Assembly (NCBI RefSeq): GCF_014385065.1
Contig: NZ_JACRTA010000001.1
Location: 434,001 to 498,000, forward strand
Length of the DNA: 64,000 nucleotides
Source of the DNA: Lentihominibacter hominis
Lineage (GTDB): Bacteria; Bacillota; Clostridia; Peptostreptococcales; Anaerovoracaceae
Reading direction: 5' to 3'
Below the pieces are notes generated by a model that was not told where the DNA came from, did no database searches, and worked only from the letters and a program-made list of their open reading frames with translations. The position numbers were made by a program, and so were the translations under genes. This document shows, piece by piece, positions 19,782 through 29,109 of the stretch (its first letter is position 1; each line of letters starts with the position of its first letter).

Positions 19782-21263
19782 ATGAAAATATTTAAAAACT
19801 ATATCAACGGACACTGGCAAGATGCCTGCTCAGGAAAAACCACAGATATAATCAATCCTGCCAACGGCAAAATCATTGGAAAAGCAACAGTAAGCGGCGA
19901 GGAAGACATCAATTCAGCCATTGATTCAGCAAAAAATTCCTTCTATATATCAGGAAAGTGGCGAAGGATGTCTGCGCAGGACAGAGCAAACGTACTTTTT
20001 AAAATTGCCGATCTGATGACCCTTGCTAAAGATGAACTCAGCATGATAGAAACGGAGAATCAGGGAAAACCTCTCCGTGAGTCTGAAGCGGATGTGGAAG
20101 ACGCCATTCATGTTTTTAAATATTATGCAGGGCTGATAACAAAACCGTCAGGAGGCTCATATGAAGTAAACGATGGTTTCGGTCAAATGCATTCATATAC
20201 TGTACATGAGCCAGTGGGAGTCTGCGCCCTCATAACTCCTTGGAATTATCCTCTCATGATAGCAGTATGGAAACTGGCTCCTGCCCTTGCTGCCGGAAAC
20301 AGTATAATACTAAAACCTGCTACTATAACTCCTGCCAGCGTAGTAAAACTATTTGAAATATTCCATGAGGCAGGCCTTCCTGCAGGATGCGCCAATCTTG
20401 TTCTGGGTCCAGGCGGTATGATAGGAGGCAAACTTGCAGAAAGCAAGGATGTAGACTGCATAACATTTACGGGAAGCACTCCTGTAGGACAAAGTATAAT
20501 GCAGGCAGCTGCTGCAAATGTGAAGAAAATAGGCCTTGAACTCGGAGGAAAATCTCCGAGCATTCTCTTTCCCGACATAGATATAGAACGTGCCGTAGAA
20601 TGGTCTATGATAGGTATATTCATGAACCAAGGAGAAGTTTGCTCAGCTGGTTCCCGTATAATCATCCATAATTCCATACACGATGAATTCGTCGCAAGAC
20701 TTGCAGAAAGAGCAAACTGCATGACAATAGGAAATCCTATGAAGAACCCGGATATGGGCGCCATTGTATCAGAAGATCAGATGACTCAGATATTAAAATA
20801 TATAGAAATAGGGAAAAAGGAAGGCGCTGTATGCAGATGCGGAGGAGAAAGATACACCGAAGGAGAATGTGCTGATGGCTTTTTTATAAAGCCTACTATT
20901 TTTGACTATTGTACTCCTGATATGACTATTGTCAAAGAAGAAATCTTCGGGCCTGTAGTTGTGATTCAGACATTTGAAACCGAAGAAGAAGCTGTGGCAT
21001 TAGCAAATGATACTGAATACGGCCTTGCCGGGGCAGTATTCACCAATGACCATATGAGAGCTATAAGAATAATAAAAGAGCTCCGCGCCGGGATCACCTG
21101 GATAAATTGTTACAATCCATGCTTTGTCGAGGGTCCATGGGGAGGATACAAGATGTCCGGCATAGGAAGAGACCTTGGAGTCCATGGTCTGGAAGAATAT
21201 CAGGAAATAAAACAAATCAATGACTGCTTAGATCCCGGAATGCCCGGATGGTATAACAACTGA
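19782..21263 (+). CDS. NAD(P)+-dependent aldehyde dehydrogenase, betaine-aldehyde/aminoaldehyde type
   Basis: The 493-residue length is typical of the ALDH superfamily. N155 (TPWNYPL), E253 (LELGGKSPS) and catalytic C287 (NQGEVCSAGSR) are all present. Its overall pattern (FIKPTIFDY, EEIFGPVV, WINCYNP) is closest by eye to betaine/gamma-aminobutyraldehyde dehydrogenases, but the substrate cannot be fixed. It converges on the sigma-54-dependent CoA-transferase operon and may supply or remove an aldehyde in that pathway. RBS AAAGGTG precedes ATG 19782. Confidence 0.9.
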   Translation: MKIFKNYINGHWQDACSGKTTDIINPANGKIIGKATVSGEEDINSAIDSAKNSFYISGKWRRMSAQDRANVLFKIADLMTLAKDELSMIETENQGKPLRESEADVEDAIHVFKYYAGLITKPSGGSYEVNDGFGQMHSYTVHEPVGVCALITPWNYPLMIAVWKLAPALAAGNSIILKPATITPASVVKLFEIFHEAGLPAGCANLVLGPGGMIGGKLAESKDVDCITFTGSTPVGQSIMQAAAANVKKIGLELGGKSPSILFPDIDIERAVEWSMIGIFMNQGEVCSAGSRIIIHNSIHDEFVARLAERANCMTIGNPMKNPDMGAIVSEDQMTQILKYIEIGKKEGAVCRCGGERYTEGECADGFFIKPTIFDYCTPDMTIVKEEIFGPVVVIQTFETEEEAVALANDTEYGLAGAVFTNDHMRAIRIIKELRAGITWINCYNPCFVEGPWGGYKMSGIGRDLGVHGLEEYQEIKQINDCLDPGMPGWYNN

Positions 21264-21278
21264 GCAAACTCACTAAAT

Positions 21279-21312
21279 AAAAAAGTCAATGAAAAATCAT
21301 TGACTTTTTTAT
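21279..21312. terminator. Bidirectional terminator
   Basis: AAAAAAGTCAATG and CATTGACTTTTTT form a perfect 13-bp stem with a six-base loop, between the convergent aldehyde dehydrogenase and the end of the CoA-transferase operon. Confidence 0.92.
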
Positions 21313-21361
21313 TTTATACATATAAATGATTATATTTCTCCCAGTTATACCACAAGTCATC

Positions 21362-22798
21362 TTATTTAAGTTTTCTGAACCTGCTCATATCAACCTCTTC
21401 TCCTGCTTTACGATTTTCCAAAGCCTCAAGGACTTCCTGATATACTTTTTTCGTAACGGGATATATAAATATGCAGACTACCGACAAAAACATAAATGCG
21501 GACGGAATAACAGTAAACGAAAGTCCTGTACCTAAAAGAGCCGATTCACTCTGAAGGCTGAGTTCACCATTAAACCCTGAAAAACTGAGTATCATACCCA
21601 TAAGCTGCATAGCGACGGCACCTGATAGGGCCTCCGACAGAGACTGAAGTGAAATAACCATCCCTGACCGTTCTCTGTTATTTATCAGCTGATCCACTTC
21701 GCATACATCATATATCATTGCAGGTATGAGCTGCCAATAAACACTGCCTCCGATAGAATATATAACCGAGAGTACACATACCCATGCAAGAGATGTAATT
21801 CCGAAAATTCCAAAGGCCAACAGACCCGACGCGCTTATTAACATTCCTGCTATATATGTAGTTCTTTTGTCAATCCACCTGTTCACGAAAGATATAATGG
21901 GGATGAATATTACATTCATGAAGGTCATCAACATCATAATAAGAGTTATTACACTCCTGGACAGACCCATATTATATGTAAAAAAGTACATTCTGTCAGA
22001 ACAGAATATCGTATATCCTATGAGATAACACACACTGGCTCCAAGTATGTATCTCACCGTCCTCAGTTTCAGAAGCTGAATATAATTACCCACCATACTC
22101 ACAAGAGACGAGACAAAAGTTCTGAAAGGTTTTCCCGAAGTTTTCTTTTCAGGTATATATGATTCTATAGATCTGAATTTATCCTTTATACCTGCAGCAC
22201 TGATCAATATGGTTCCCCCTGAAATCACTCCACACAGCATTCCGGTCACTTGCCATCCGGTCTCCAGTGAATAGCCCGCATCTATAATAATCTGCACTAA
22301 TATATTAGGGAACACAAGGCCTATAGCTGTACCTATGGCATTAAAAAATGACACATATCCTCTGAGAACTGTCCTCTCATCATAATTACTGGTAAGCTCT
22401 GCACCCCATGCCAGATAGGGAACAAAAAAGGTAGAAAATGATGTCCAGAAAAGCATCAGTATCACTCCATAATACAGAGCCATGGCATCCTGACCTACAT
22501 CCAGATCAAAGAAAAACATAGACGTAAATACCATAAGGGGAACAGAAGCCGCAAGAAGAAATGGCTTCCGTTTCCCAAATCTGGTTTCGGCATTATCTGA
22601 TACATATCCTGCAACTGCGCCGCATACAGTATCCCAAACTGATCCTATGGCTGTTATAGTTCCCGCCACAGCAGGATTCACGCCGGCTACAGTTGTCAGA
22701 AAGAACAAGGCAAAAGTACCCATTATATTAAAGAGAGCCGAATCTCCCACTCCTGCCAGTCCATATAAGATTTTAGTTTTCAGACTTAATTTTTCCAT
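21362..22798 (-). CDS. GPH/MelB-type MFS cation symporter
   Basis: A 478-residue, 12-segment membrane protein. SLKTKILYGLAGVGDSALFN and SDNAETRFGKRKPFLL are hallmarks of the glycoside-pentoside-hexuronide (MelB) family, with RFGKRKP in loop 2-3. Members move sugars but also other organic solutes with Na+ or H+. Here it is the last gene of an operon for CoA-dependent catabolism, so its cargo may be the acid substrate or product rather than a sugar. It follows the CoA-transferase gene by 23 bases. Confidence 0.88.
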   Translation of the reverse strand: MEKLSLKTKILYGLAGVGDSALFNIMGTFALFFLTTVAGVNPAVAGTITAIGSVWDTVCGAVAGYVSDNAETRFGKRKPFLLAASVPLMVFTSMFFFDLDVGQDAMALYYGVILMLFWTSFSTFFVPYLAWGAELTSNYDERTVLRGYVSFFNAIGTAIGLVFPNILVQIIIDAGYSLETGWQVTGMLCGVISGGTILISAAGIKDKFRSIESYIPEKKTSGKPFRTFVSSLVSMVGNYIQLLKLRTVRYILGASVCYLIGYTIFCSDRMYFFTYNMGLSRSVITLIMMLMTFMNVIFIPIISFVNRWIDKRTTYIAGMLISASGLLAFGIFGITSLAWVCVLSVIYSIGGSVYWQLIPAMIYDVCEVDQLINNRERSGMVISLQSLSEALSGAVAMQLMGMILSFSGFNGELSLQSESALLGTGLSFTVIPSAFMFLSVVCIFIYPVTKKVYQEVLEALENRKAGEEVDMSRFRKLK

Positions 22799-22821
22799 GA
22801 TCCTCCATCATCACTTCCTGT

Positions 22822-24039
22822 TTATTTTTCCATACACCTGCTTTCCGCCGCGCCTACGATCTCTTCTTCTATCAGCTTTGCTACCATCTGATCTGTATAG
22901 CCTACAGATTTCATGATTTCAATCGTATTTTCCCCCAGTAAAGGTGAAGACTTTTTTACTTCTCCCGGTGTCCTGCTGAATTTTATCGGGATTCCAAAGG
23001 CTTTATACTTTCCCACATTGGAATCCTCTATATCAAGCACCATATTTCTATGTATGAATTGTTGATTCGCTAAAGTCTCCAGTGGCAGCAGCAAAGGTGA
23101 AGCCGGAATATTATAACTTGAAAATCTTTCCAGGAAGTATTCTTTGCTTTCTTTTTTCATTACATTTTTCATCATGGCAGTAAAGCTTTCAAAATTCCTG
23201 CATCTCATATCATTATCGGCATACAATGGATCATCTGTCAGCTCCGGCATGCCTATGGCCTTACAAAAATCCGGCCACATATCTTCATCATTTATTCCCA
23301 CCGCTATGATTCCGTCAGCACATTCATATGTATCGTAGGGAACGATTTCCCTCGGCTTAGCATTGCCGCTTCTGCTGACAGGGTTGTCTGTAAGGCTGTA
23401 AGCCAGTATAGCTTCTTCCACGGCTGCAAACATAGTATCCAGCATAGCCACATCCAAACGCCTGCCTCTGCCTGTAAGCTTCTTATCATAACATGCCAGT
23501 ACAATGGCCAAAAACATTGTTATCCCGGTATAACTATCTCCCACCGATGCCCCCGACCTCAGAGGAGGACCATCCGGATATCCTGTTATCTCCATATACC
23601 CACACATACATTCAATCACATTGTCATAAGCAGTGTTTTTCTTCAAAGGACCAGTCTGTCCAAAACCTGTTATAGAAGCAAAAATTATCTCAGGATTTAT
23701 CTCTTTTGCGGTTTCATATCCCAATCCCAATTTATCCATAGTACCGTATTTAAAATTTTCCAAAACTACATCTGATTCAGCATACAGCTTTCTTATAATT
23801 GCCTTACCTTCAGAATGGCTCAAATCTATTGCTATGCTCTCCTTATTCCGATTATATAAGGCAAAATATCCACTGTTTCCGTTATCTGCGTACGGTCCCC
23901 ATTCTCTGGACTGATCACCGTCTTCTACTCTTTCCACCTTAATGACTCTCGCTCCGTAATCTCCCAGATTCATGGCACAGTACGGGCCACTGAAAGCCTG
24001 TGTGAAATCAAGTACAGTTATACCTTCCAATGGCTTCAT
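22822..24039 (-). CDS. CaiB/BaiF (family III) CoA-transferase, first of two
   Basis: A 405-residue protein of the L-carnitine CoA-transferase/formyl-CoA transferase family. LEGITVLDFTQAFSGPYC opens it, ENFKYGTMDKLGLGYE is conserved, and the catalytic aspartate is D168 in ASVGDSYTG. It would move CoA between carboxylic acids. Its ATG shares a base with the stop of the preceding CoA-transferase gene, and the pair may form a heterodimer or serve two steps. The substrate is not known; bile-acid, carnitine and oxalate roles all occur in this family. Confidence 0.93.
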   Translation of the reverse strand: MKPLEGITVLDFTQAFSGPYCAMNLGDYGARVIKVERVEDGDQSREWGPYADNGNSGYFALYNRNKESIAIDLSHSEGKAIIRKLYAESDVVLENFKYGTMDKLGLGYETAKEINPEIIFASITGFGQTGPLKKNTAYDNVIECMCGYMEITGYPDGPPLRSGASVGDSYTGITMFLAIVLACYDKKLTGRGRRLDVAMLDTMFAAVEEAILAYSLTDNPVSRSGNAKPREIVPYDTYECADGIIAVGINDEDMWPDFCKAIGMPELTDDPLYADNDMRCRNFESFTAMMKNVMKKESKEYFLERFSSYNIPASPLLLPLETLANQQFIHRNMVLDIEDSNVGKYKAFGIPIKFSRTPGEVKKSSPLLGENTIEIMKSVGYTDQMVAKLIEEEIVGAAESRCMEK

Positions 24040-25265
24040 TATAAATCACTCCTTTCACACATTACAACACCTTTTTCAGACATTTCTTTCAATTTATTTT
24101 TATCATAACCAAACTCTTCTGCAATCTTTGCGGTATCTTCTCCCAGTTTAGGGGCTGATTTTACTGCCCTGTCATCTACTCCCGATATTTTTATCGGTAT
24201 CCCCGGCATCCTTATACGTCCTATAGTTTTATCTTCTACATCAAGCACCATATTCCTGCTGTTAAGATGCTCGTCTTCGAAAGCATCTTGAACAGTAAGT
24301 CCCGGACCGCTGGGAATGTTCCACGGCGCCAGCAGGTTTATTATTTCCTGTCTTGTCATATCCTTAAATTTATCTGCTATAATATCTCTTAAACCTACCC
24401 TGCCATTTTCAGTATAATAATTCTCGCCCCTAGCCTCATTACTGTTATATCTGGGATCATCTATGAATTCCTCCATTTTCATGGCTTTACAGAATTTCTC
24501 CCACTGTGAGTTTGTAGAGACTGCTGTTGAAAATATCCCGTCTTTTACCTCAAAAGTATCGTAAGGCGCAATGGATCGCGATCCGTTTCCCTCTCTATGG
24601 AAGGTTACCCCTTTCATGAATGCTTCGGCAAGACAGTCCTCAAGAGCTGTGAGCATACAGTCTGCCGACGCTACATCTATCTGCTGACCTTTTCCTGTTT
24701 CATTTTTTACCATGAGAGCCATGACAATAGATGCCGCAAAAAAATGACCTCCGAATTGATCGGCTATTCTGGATCCATGTGCAGTAGGACCTCCGTCAGG
24801 AAATCCTGTCACCTGCATAAGTCCACACAAAGCCTCTGAAGTAAGATCACATCCGGCACTGCTGCTTAAAGATCCCGTCTTTCCGAAACCCGTATGCGAA
24901 GCATATATTATTTCCGGATTCACTTTTCTGGCTGCCTCATAACCTATATTATATTTTTCCAGCTCTCCTGCGGCAAAAGAATCGCATACAACATCTGCTT
25001 TTTCTATAAGCTTCATGATAAAGGTCTGCCCCTCCTTTAATGTTTTATCCACGCATACGCTCTTCTTTCCTCTGTTCATATATGAATGATAGGCGCTGCC
25101 TCTTTCATTTTTCGGAAAACTTCCCCTTAAAACATCTCCACCTTTTGTATGATCTTCTATTTTTATAACCTCGGCCCCAAAATCTGCAAGAAGCATCGTT
25201 CCATAGCTGCCCGTATGTCCCTGGGTAAAATCTATGATTTTTATTCCATCCAAAATTTTAGTCAT
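24039..25265 (-). CDS. CaiB/BaiF (family III) CoA-transferase, second of two
   Basis: A 408-residue protein starting at ATG 25265 (GGAGG six bases upstream; ATG 25268 is also possible). KILDGIKIIDFTQGHTGSYG matches its neighbour, and the expected catalytic aspartate is D170 (numbered from the upstream ATG) in SRIADQFGG. It is clearly diverged from the adjacent paralogue, so this is an old duplication rather than a recent copy. It is the third gene of the sigma-54-dependent operon. Confidence 0.92.
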   Translation of the reverse strand: MTKILDGIKIIDFTQGHTGSYGTMLLADFGAEVIKIEDHTKGGDVLRGSFPKNERGSAYHSYMNRGKKSVCVDKTLKEGQTFIMKLIEKADVVCDSFAAGELEKYNIGYEAARKVNPEIIYASHTGFGKTGSLSSSAGCDLTSEALCGLMQVTGFPDGGPTAHGSRIADQFGGHFFAASIVMALMVKNETGKGQQIDVASADCMLTALEDCLAEAFMKGVTFHREGNGSRSIAPYDTFEVKDGIFSTAVSTNSQWEKFCKAMKMEEFIDDPRYNSNEARGENYYTENGRVGLRDIIADKFKDMTRQEIINLLAPWNIPSGPGLTVQDAFEDEHLNSRNMVLDVEDKTIGRIRMPGIPIKISGVDDRAVKSAPKLGEDTAKIAEEFGYDKNKLKEMSEKGVVMCERSDL

Positions 25266-25298
25266 CATCTTCCTCCCTTCGTCTCGGCGTATGATCCT

Positions 25299-25727
25299 CT
25301 ACTGAGGATCATCCACCACAAATACCACCATTCCCTTTACTGTCAGAGCCGGTTCATCAAGTACGTCAGAGCGGTCTGTCTGCTGATTGTATTCCGAAGT
25401 CTTATACATTTCATATCCATAAAGCCTTGATCTTTTTCCATCCTCAACAGACCAGCAGACTATCTCCACGGCATCCAGCACATGTACAGGCCTTACAATA
25501 TCTGACTCTATATGAACTATCAGACCTCCGTCTCCGTTGTCTCTGATATTGCATATTTCAGTACAGCAGTCTATACACTTTTCTATCAGTTTGCATCCGG
25601 ATATCATTTCTGCCGGATAGTGCATATCCTCAGCCCCGAAGGAAAGCCTGAACTTCAGAGCTTTTACGCCTAACCCCTTTTCAACCTTACTTAGCATGTT
25701 TCTTTTCTCTTCTTTTATCTTTGACAT
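25299..25727 (-). CDS. Hotdog-fold protein similar to 3-aminoacyl-CoA ammonia-lyase (Kal-like)
   Basis: A 142-residue protein. From about residue 24 it follows the layout I recall for L-3-aminobutyryl-CoA deaminase (Kal) of lysine fermentation and beta-alanyl-CoA ammonia-lyase: RLSFGAEDMHYPAEMISG, then a GGLIVHIESDIVRPVHVLD strand pair, then DVLDEPALTVKGMVVFVV. Those enzymes remove ammonia from a beta-amino-acyl-CoA to give an enoyl-CoA. Its place between an amino-acid permease and two CoA-transferases fits this. The match is from memory of the family and needs an alignment. RBS GGAGG precedes ATG 25727. Confidence 0.65.
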   Translation of the reverse strand: MSKIKEEKRNMLSKVEKGLGVKALKFRLSFGAEDMHYPAEMISGCKLIEKCIDCCTEICNIRDNGDGGLIVHIESDIVRPVHVLDAVEIVCWSVEDGKRSRLYGYEMYKTSEYNQQTDRSDVLDEPALTVKGMVVFVVDDPQ

Positions 25728-25742
25728 AATCAGAACCTCCTC

Positions 25743-27377
25743 TTAAGCATTTTTTCTGTCTATCTTATTTCCTGCAACTTTAAAAACTACAGCTATCACT
25801 GCATACAACACAGATATCACCAACATCGCGTTATTTATCCATTCCTTGATGGCCGCCCCGTCACTTCCCATAAATTTAAGTCCGCAATAAGCTTCTTCAT
25901 AATAAGATTCCCATCCGACTTCATACCAGTCAAACCACCAAAGAGATCCTATAAGCCCTATAACTGCAATGATACCGAATACAATAGTTATCCTGTGAAA
26001 ATCTCCAACCGCCAATTTCGTCCTCGGATTTATAGGATATTTCTCCGGATCATTGACATATAGACCGCCATACATTCGTTTCCATATGATATACATTATC
26101 GGTGATGAAATAAATGCGATCATACCTCCCAGATAATAATCTGCGCCGTTTAAGAATAAAGCAGCCACAGCTATAATCAATCCCGGGGCTATAAGAAGAT
26201 TGACGAATTTATCTCCGCCTGGAATTCTGAATGGTCTTGGCATATCAGGTTCTCTCCGTCTCAATACTGCTGTTGATAAGAATACCAATACATAATCAAC
26301 CATGAGAAGCATCACATCCATAGTCACCAAGACATCAAAATTGAAATTACACAAGAGTACGGAAACTAATGTGATAGATAATACACTTATATAAGGTACT
26401 CGCCTTTTTTTGCTTACTTTCGTCAGACTTTTAGGCGCAAGATTATCTACAGCCATACCATAAAATCCTCTGGATATGGAAATCATCTGAGTATTGAACA
26501 TGGACAATTCAGCGCAGATCGCTGTAATAGTGAATACCGGTATTCCCCATGAACCTACAAGCGCCAGTACATGACCAAAAGATATACCGCCGTCAGGACT
26601 CCAATCCTGCCAGTTCCCTACAGAAGCCAGACTCGCTATAGTAGGAAGAATATAAGTAAGCGCTACGAGAGGCATTATTATAAGAAGCCCTCTGGGGATA
26701 ACAGATTTATCCTTACATTCGGTAGCCAAAGTAGACATCGACGTATATCCGGAATACATCCACATTCCTGTCGCAAGAGTTGCTCCTATCGACCCTAAGA
26801 AAGTGTAATCGGCGCTATTGTATAGAGGGTCCATAGGATTCTGATTCCAATTCATGAAACCGATAACAGTTATAGCCAGAAATACTAAGAAAATAAATAC
26901 GGAGAAAATAGTGCTTACTTTTCCGATTTCTTCGATTCCTAATAAATTAATGATTGTAAATACAAGAACGATGGATACCATAAATATAAACTGTGCGGTC
27001 TCAGTCATCCCCGGGATCAGCATTTTAGCATAAGATCCTGCCAAGACTACATATACAGTATTATCTATGTAACATGATAATGTTCTGCACCATCCTCCTT
27101 GAAATCCCCAGAATTCTCCGAGGCCTCTCTGAATCCATTTATAAAAACCTCCTGCGTCTGTAATAGCCGAGCCGAGTTCTGCCGAACACAGAGCCTGAGG
27201 CGCCGCCCACACAAAGGGCAGTATACACAGGATTATGATGGTGATACCCGGCCCTCCGTCCGGTATCATTTCATCTATGCCGAAGCACCCGGCCGCTACG
27301 AGACAATACATGATCATAACCGCCGTACGCAATGTGATATTATGTTCGGCTAAATTGCTTTGCTGTTGTTTACTCAT
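25743..27377 (-). CDS. APC-family amino acid/amine permease
   Basis: Starting at ATG 27377 (GGAG six bases upstream) the protein has 544 residues and about 12 membrane segments. AGGFYKWIQRGLGEFWGFQGGW and DEMIPDGGPG near the N-terminus are of the APC superfamily kind. The first possible ATG at 27416 lies almost at the predicted start of the sigma-54 transcript, so it cannot carry a ribosome binding site; this fixes the start at 27377. It is the first gene of the operon and probably imports the substrate that the CoA-transferases and the Kal-like enzyme use. Confidence 0.88.
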   Translation of the reverse strand: MSKQQQSNLAEHNITLRTAVMIMYCLVAAGCFGIDEMIPDGGPGITIIILCILPFVWAAPQALCSAELGSAITDAGGFYKWIQRGLGEFWGFQGGWCRTLSCYIDNTVYVVLAGSYAKMLIPGMTETAQFIFMVSIVLVFTIINLLGIEEIGKVSTIFSVFIFLVFLAITVIGFMNWNQNPMDPLYNSADYTFLGSIGATLATGMWMYSGYTSMSTLATECKDKSVIPRGLLIIMPLVALTYILPTIASLASVGNWQDWSPDGGISFGHVLALVGSWGIPVFTITAICAELSMFNTQMISISRGFYGMAVDNLAPKSLTKVSKKRRVPYISVLSITLVSVLLCNFNFDVLVTMDVMLLMVDYVLVFLSTAVLRRREPDMPRPFRIPGGDKFVNLLIAPGLIIAVAALFLNGADYYLGGMIAFISSPIMYIIWKRMYGGLYVNDPEKYPINPRTKLAVGDFHRITIVFGIIAVIGLIGSLWWFDWYEVGWESYYEEAYCGLKFMGSDGAAIKEWINNAMLVISVLYAVIAVVFKVAGNKIDRKNA

Positions 27378-27433
27378 GCCATTCTCCTTTCCTTTAATAA
27401 ATCGGTGTTGAATCATTACACATACTTATTAGA

Positions 27434-27448
27434 GCAAATCCCGTGCCA
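27434..27448 (-). promoter_or_regulatory. Sigma-54 (-24/-12) promoter of the CoA-transferase operon
   Basis: On the minus strand TGGCACGGGATTTGC matches the consensus TGGCACG-N4-TTGC exactly, with GG and GC ten bases apart. It starts transcription about 12 bases past the GC, near 27422, ahead of the permease gene. A sigma-54 activator gene lies 150 bases away. Upstream, TTTTC-N6-GAAAA (27520-27535) and CACTT-N5-AAGTG (27470-27484) are weak candidate activator sites. Confidence 0.95.
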
Positions 27449-27549
27449 TACCACTAAAAAAATTTTACTCACTTCTTGAAAGTGTTGAATTTTCTGATTT
27501 TTATTTTTTTTCTGAACTATTTTCGGATTTGAAAATACGTATGACTGCA

Positions 27550-27596
27550 CAAAAAGGAGCAGGATCTGATCATTCCTGATCAGATCCTGCTCCTTA
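27550..27596 (-). terminator. Terminator of the sigma-54 activator gene
   Basis: AAGGAGCAGGATCTGATCA and its exact complement form a perfect 19-bp stem around a four-base loop, followed on the minus strand by TTT. It lies between the activator's stop and the sigma-54 promoter and insulates the operon from read-through. Confidence 0.88.
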
Positions 27597-27600
27597 TAAA

Positions 27601-28971
27601 TTAACGCAATCCATATTTCATTATTTTTCTGTTTAACGTAGCCCTTGATATTCCAAGCGCCTTTTCCATGTCCGATGGATTATCATACTGTTCCATATAT
27701 TTTTCTATCAACTCTTTTTCAGTCTGTTCTATGGCCTCTTTAAGAGTCTTATTCCCATCCTTTCTTTCAGGATTTTCTTTTTCACCAAACAACATATGTC
27801 TTACATGATTTTCTGTTATGATATCTTCTCTTACTGTCAATATCAGCCTTTCTATAAGATTCTCCAGTTCTCTTACATTTCCCGGCCATCTGTATTTCTG
27901 AAGAATATTTAAACTGCTCAGAGAAAACTCTTTTTTGGTGCCATATTTACTGTTAAAGTTTTCTGCGAACAAATATACCAGAGGAACGATATCTCTCTGC
28001 CTCTTCCTTAAAGGCGGCACGCTTATAGGAAAAGTATTCAGCCTGTAAAACAAATCATCTCTGAAATCCCCCTCTGCAACTCTTTCTCTCAAATTCCTAT
28101 TACTGGCTGCTATCACCTGTACATCTACAGGTATAGCCTGTTTTCCTCCCACTCTCATTATCTCGCTTTCCTGAAGTACCCTCAGAAGCTTTGCCTGAAA
28201 ATTAAGAGATATGTCACCTATTTCATCGAGAAACAAAACGCCCTTGTTAGCCAGCTCAAAATACCCTTTTTTCCCTTTCTCACTGGCTCCCGTAAAAGCT
28301 CCTTTTTCGTATCCGAATAATTCTGATTCCAATAAATTTTCCGGTATGGCTCCACAATTAACAGCTATGAAAGGGCCCTTGCTTCGGCTTCCATTTCTGT
28401 ATATTATCCTCGCAACGATCTCCTTTCCCACACCTGTCTCCCCTTCTATCAAAACACGAGACCCAAACCTGGCAGCCGTTACCGCCAGCTCGACCACATT
28501 CTGCATAGCCCTGGATTCCAATACAAGATCAACCTCCTTAGACAATACAGATCTCAAATATTCCAACTCACTTTCATAAAGATCCATCTTTTCCTTATTT
28601 AAGCGAAGCTGTTCTTTCATTATATCCAATTCTTTCAGTTCCCTTTCACAACACACGACCATCTCTATCTCACCGTTTTCCATGTGTGGTATACCAGTCA
28701 CCAATACTTCGGTTTCATCCCGCTGTATCCTTGTTATTTTTTGCTTTTCTCTTATTACTTCCAATGTAACAGAAGCATCATATATCCCTTGATCTACCAG
28801 TTCTTTCATGTTCTTGCCTATAATATCCTCACGCCTCTGGCATCCCAGAGCCTGAGTATTGGTTTCCATCACATATCCTTTTCCGTCAGTTATCCAAACA
28901 CCGTCATCTATACACTCTATTATAGCTCTCACATATTTTTTCGTTTCTTCCGTTAAATGACCAAAATCCAT
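27601..28971 (-). CDS. Sigma-54-dependent activator (PAS-AAA+-Fis)
   Basis: A 456-residue enhancer-binding protein. Residues ~10-115 form a PAS sensor domain. Residues ~150-375 form the AAA+ domain with Walker A GETGVGKE, the sigma-54 contact loop GAFTGA, Walker B VLFLDEIGDI and the arginine-bearing FRDDLFYRLN. The C-terminus has a Fis-type helix-turn-helix (MEKALGISRATLNRKIMKYG). It has no receiver domain, so a small molecule or redox signal read by PAS is likely. It is expected to drive the sigma-54 promoter at 27434-27448. RBS AAGGAG. Confidence 0.95.
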   Translation of the reverse strand: MDFGHLTEETKKYVRAIIECIDDGVWITDGKGYVMETNTQALGCQRREDIIGKNMKELVDQGIYDASVTLEVIREKQKITRIQRDETEVLVTGIPHMENGEIEMVVCCERELKELDIMKEQLRLNKEKMDLYESELEYLRSVLSKEVDLVLESRAMQNVVELAVTAARFGSRVLIEGETGVGKEIVARIIYRNGSRSKGPFIAVNCGAIPENLLESELFGYEKGAFTGASEKGKKGYFELANKGVLFLDEIGDISLNFQAKLLRVLQESEIMRVGGKQAIPVDVQVIAASNRNLRERVAEGDFRDDLFYRLNTFPISVPPLRKRQRDIVPLVYLFAENFNSKYGTKKEFSLSSLNILQKYRWPGNVRELENLIERLILTVREDIITENHVRHMLFGEKENPERKDGNKTLKEAIEQTEKELIEKYMEQYDNPSDMEKALGISRATLNRKIMKYGLR

Positions 28972-29109
28972 AAATATTCTCCTTACTTCTGTCTATATCA
29001 ATAATATGCGGCTTATATATATCATATAATCAATTTTAATCAGATATGAATCTGGAAAAATATCAGTTTCTTTTCCCTTATGTTATTCAAAAATAGTTAT
29101 ATGCTCTTT

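Noticed and set aside
22822-25265. The two CoA-transferase genes as a recent tandem duplication or pseudogene pair
   Set aside because: Both are full length, keep the catalytic aspartate and differ widely in sequence.
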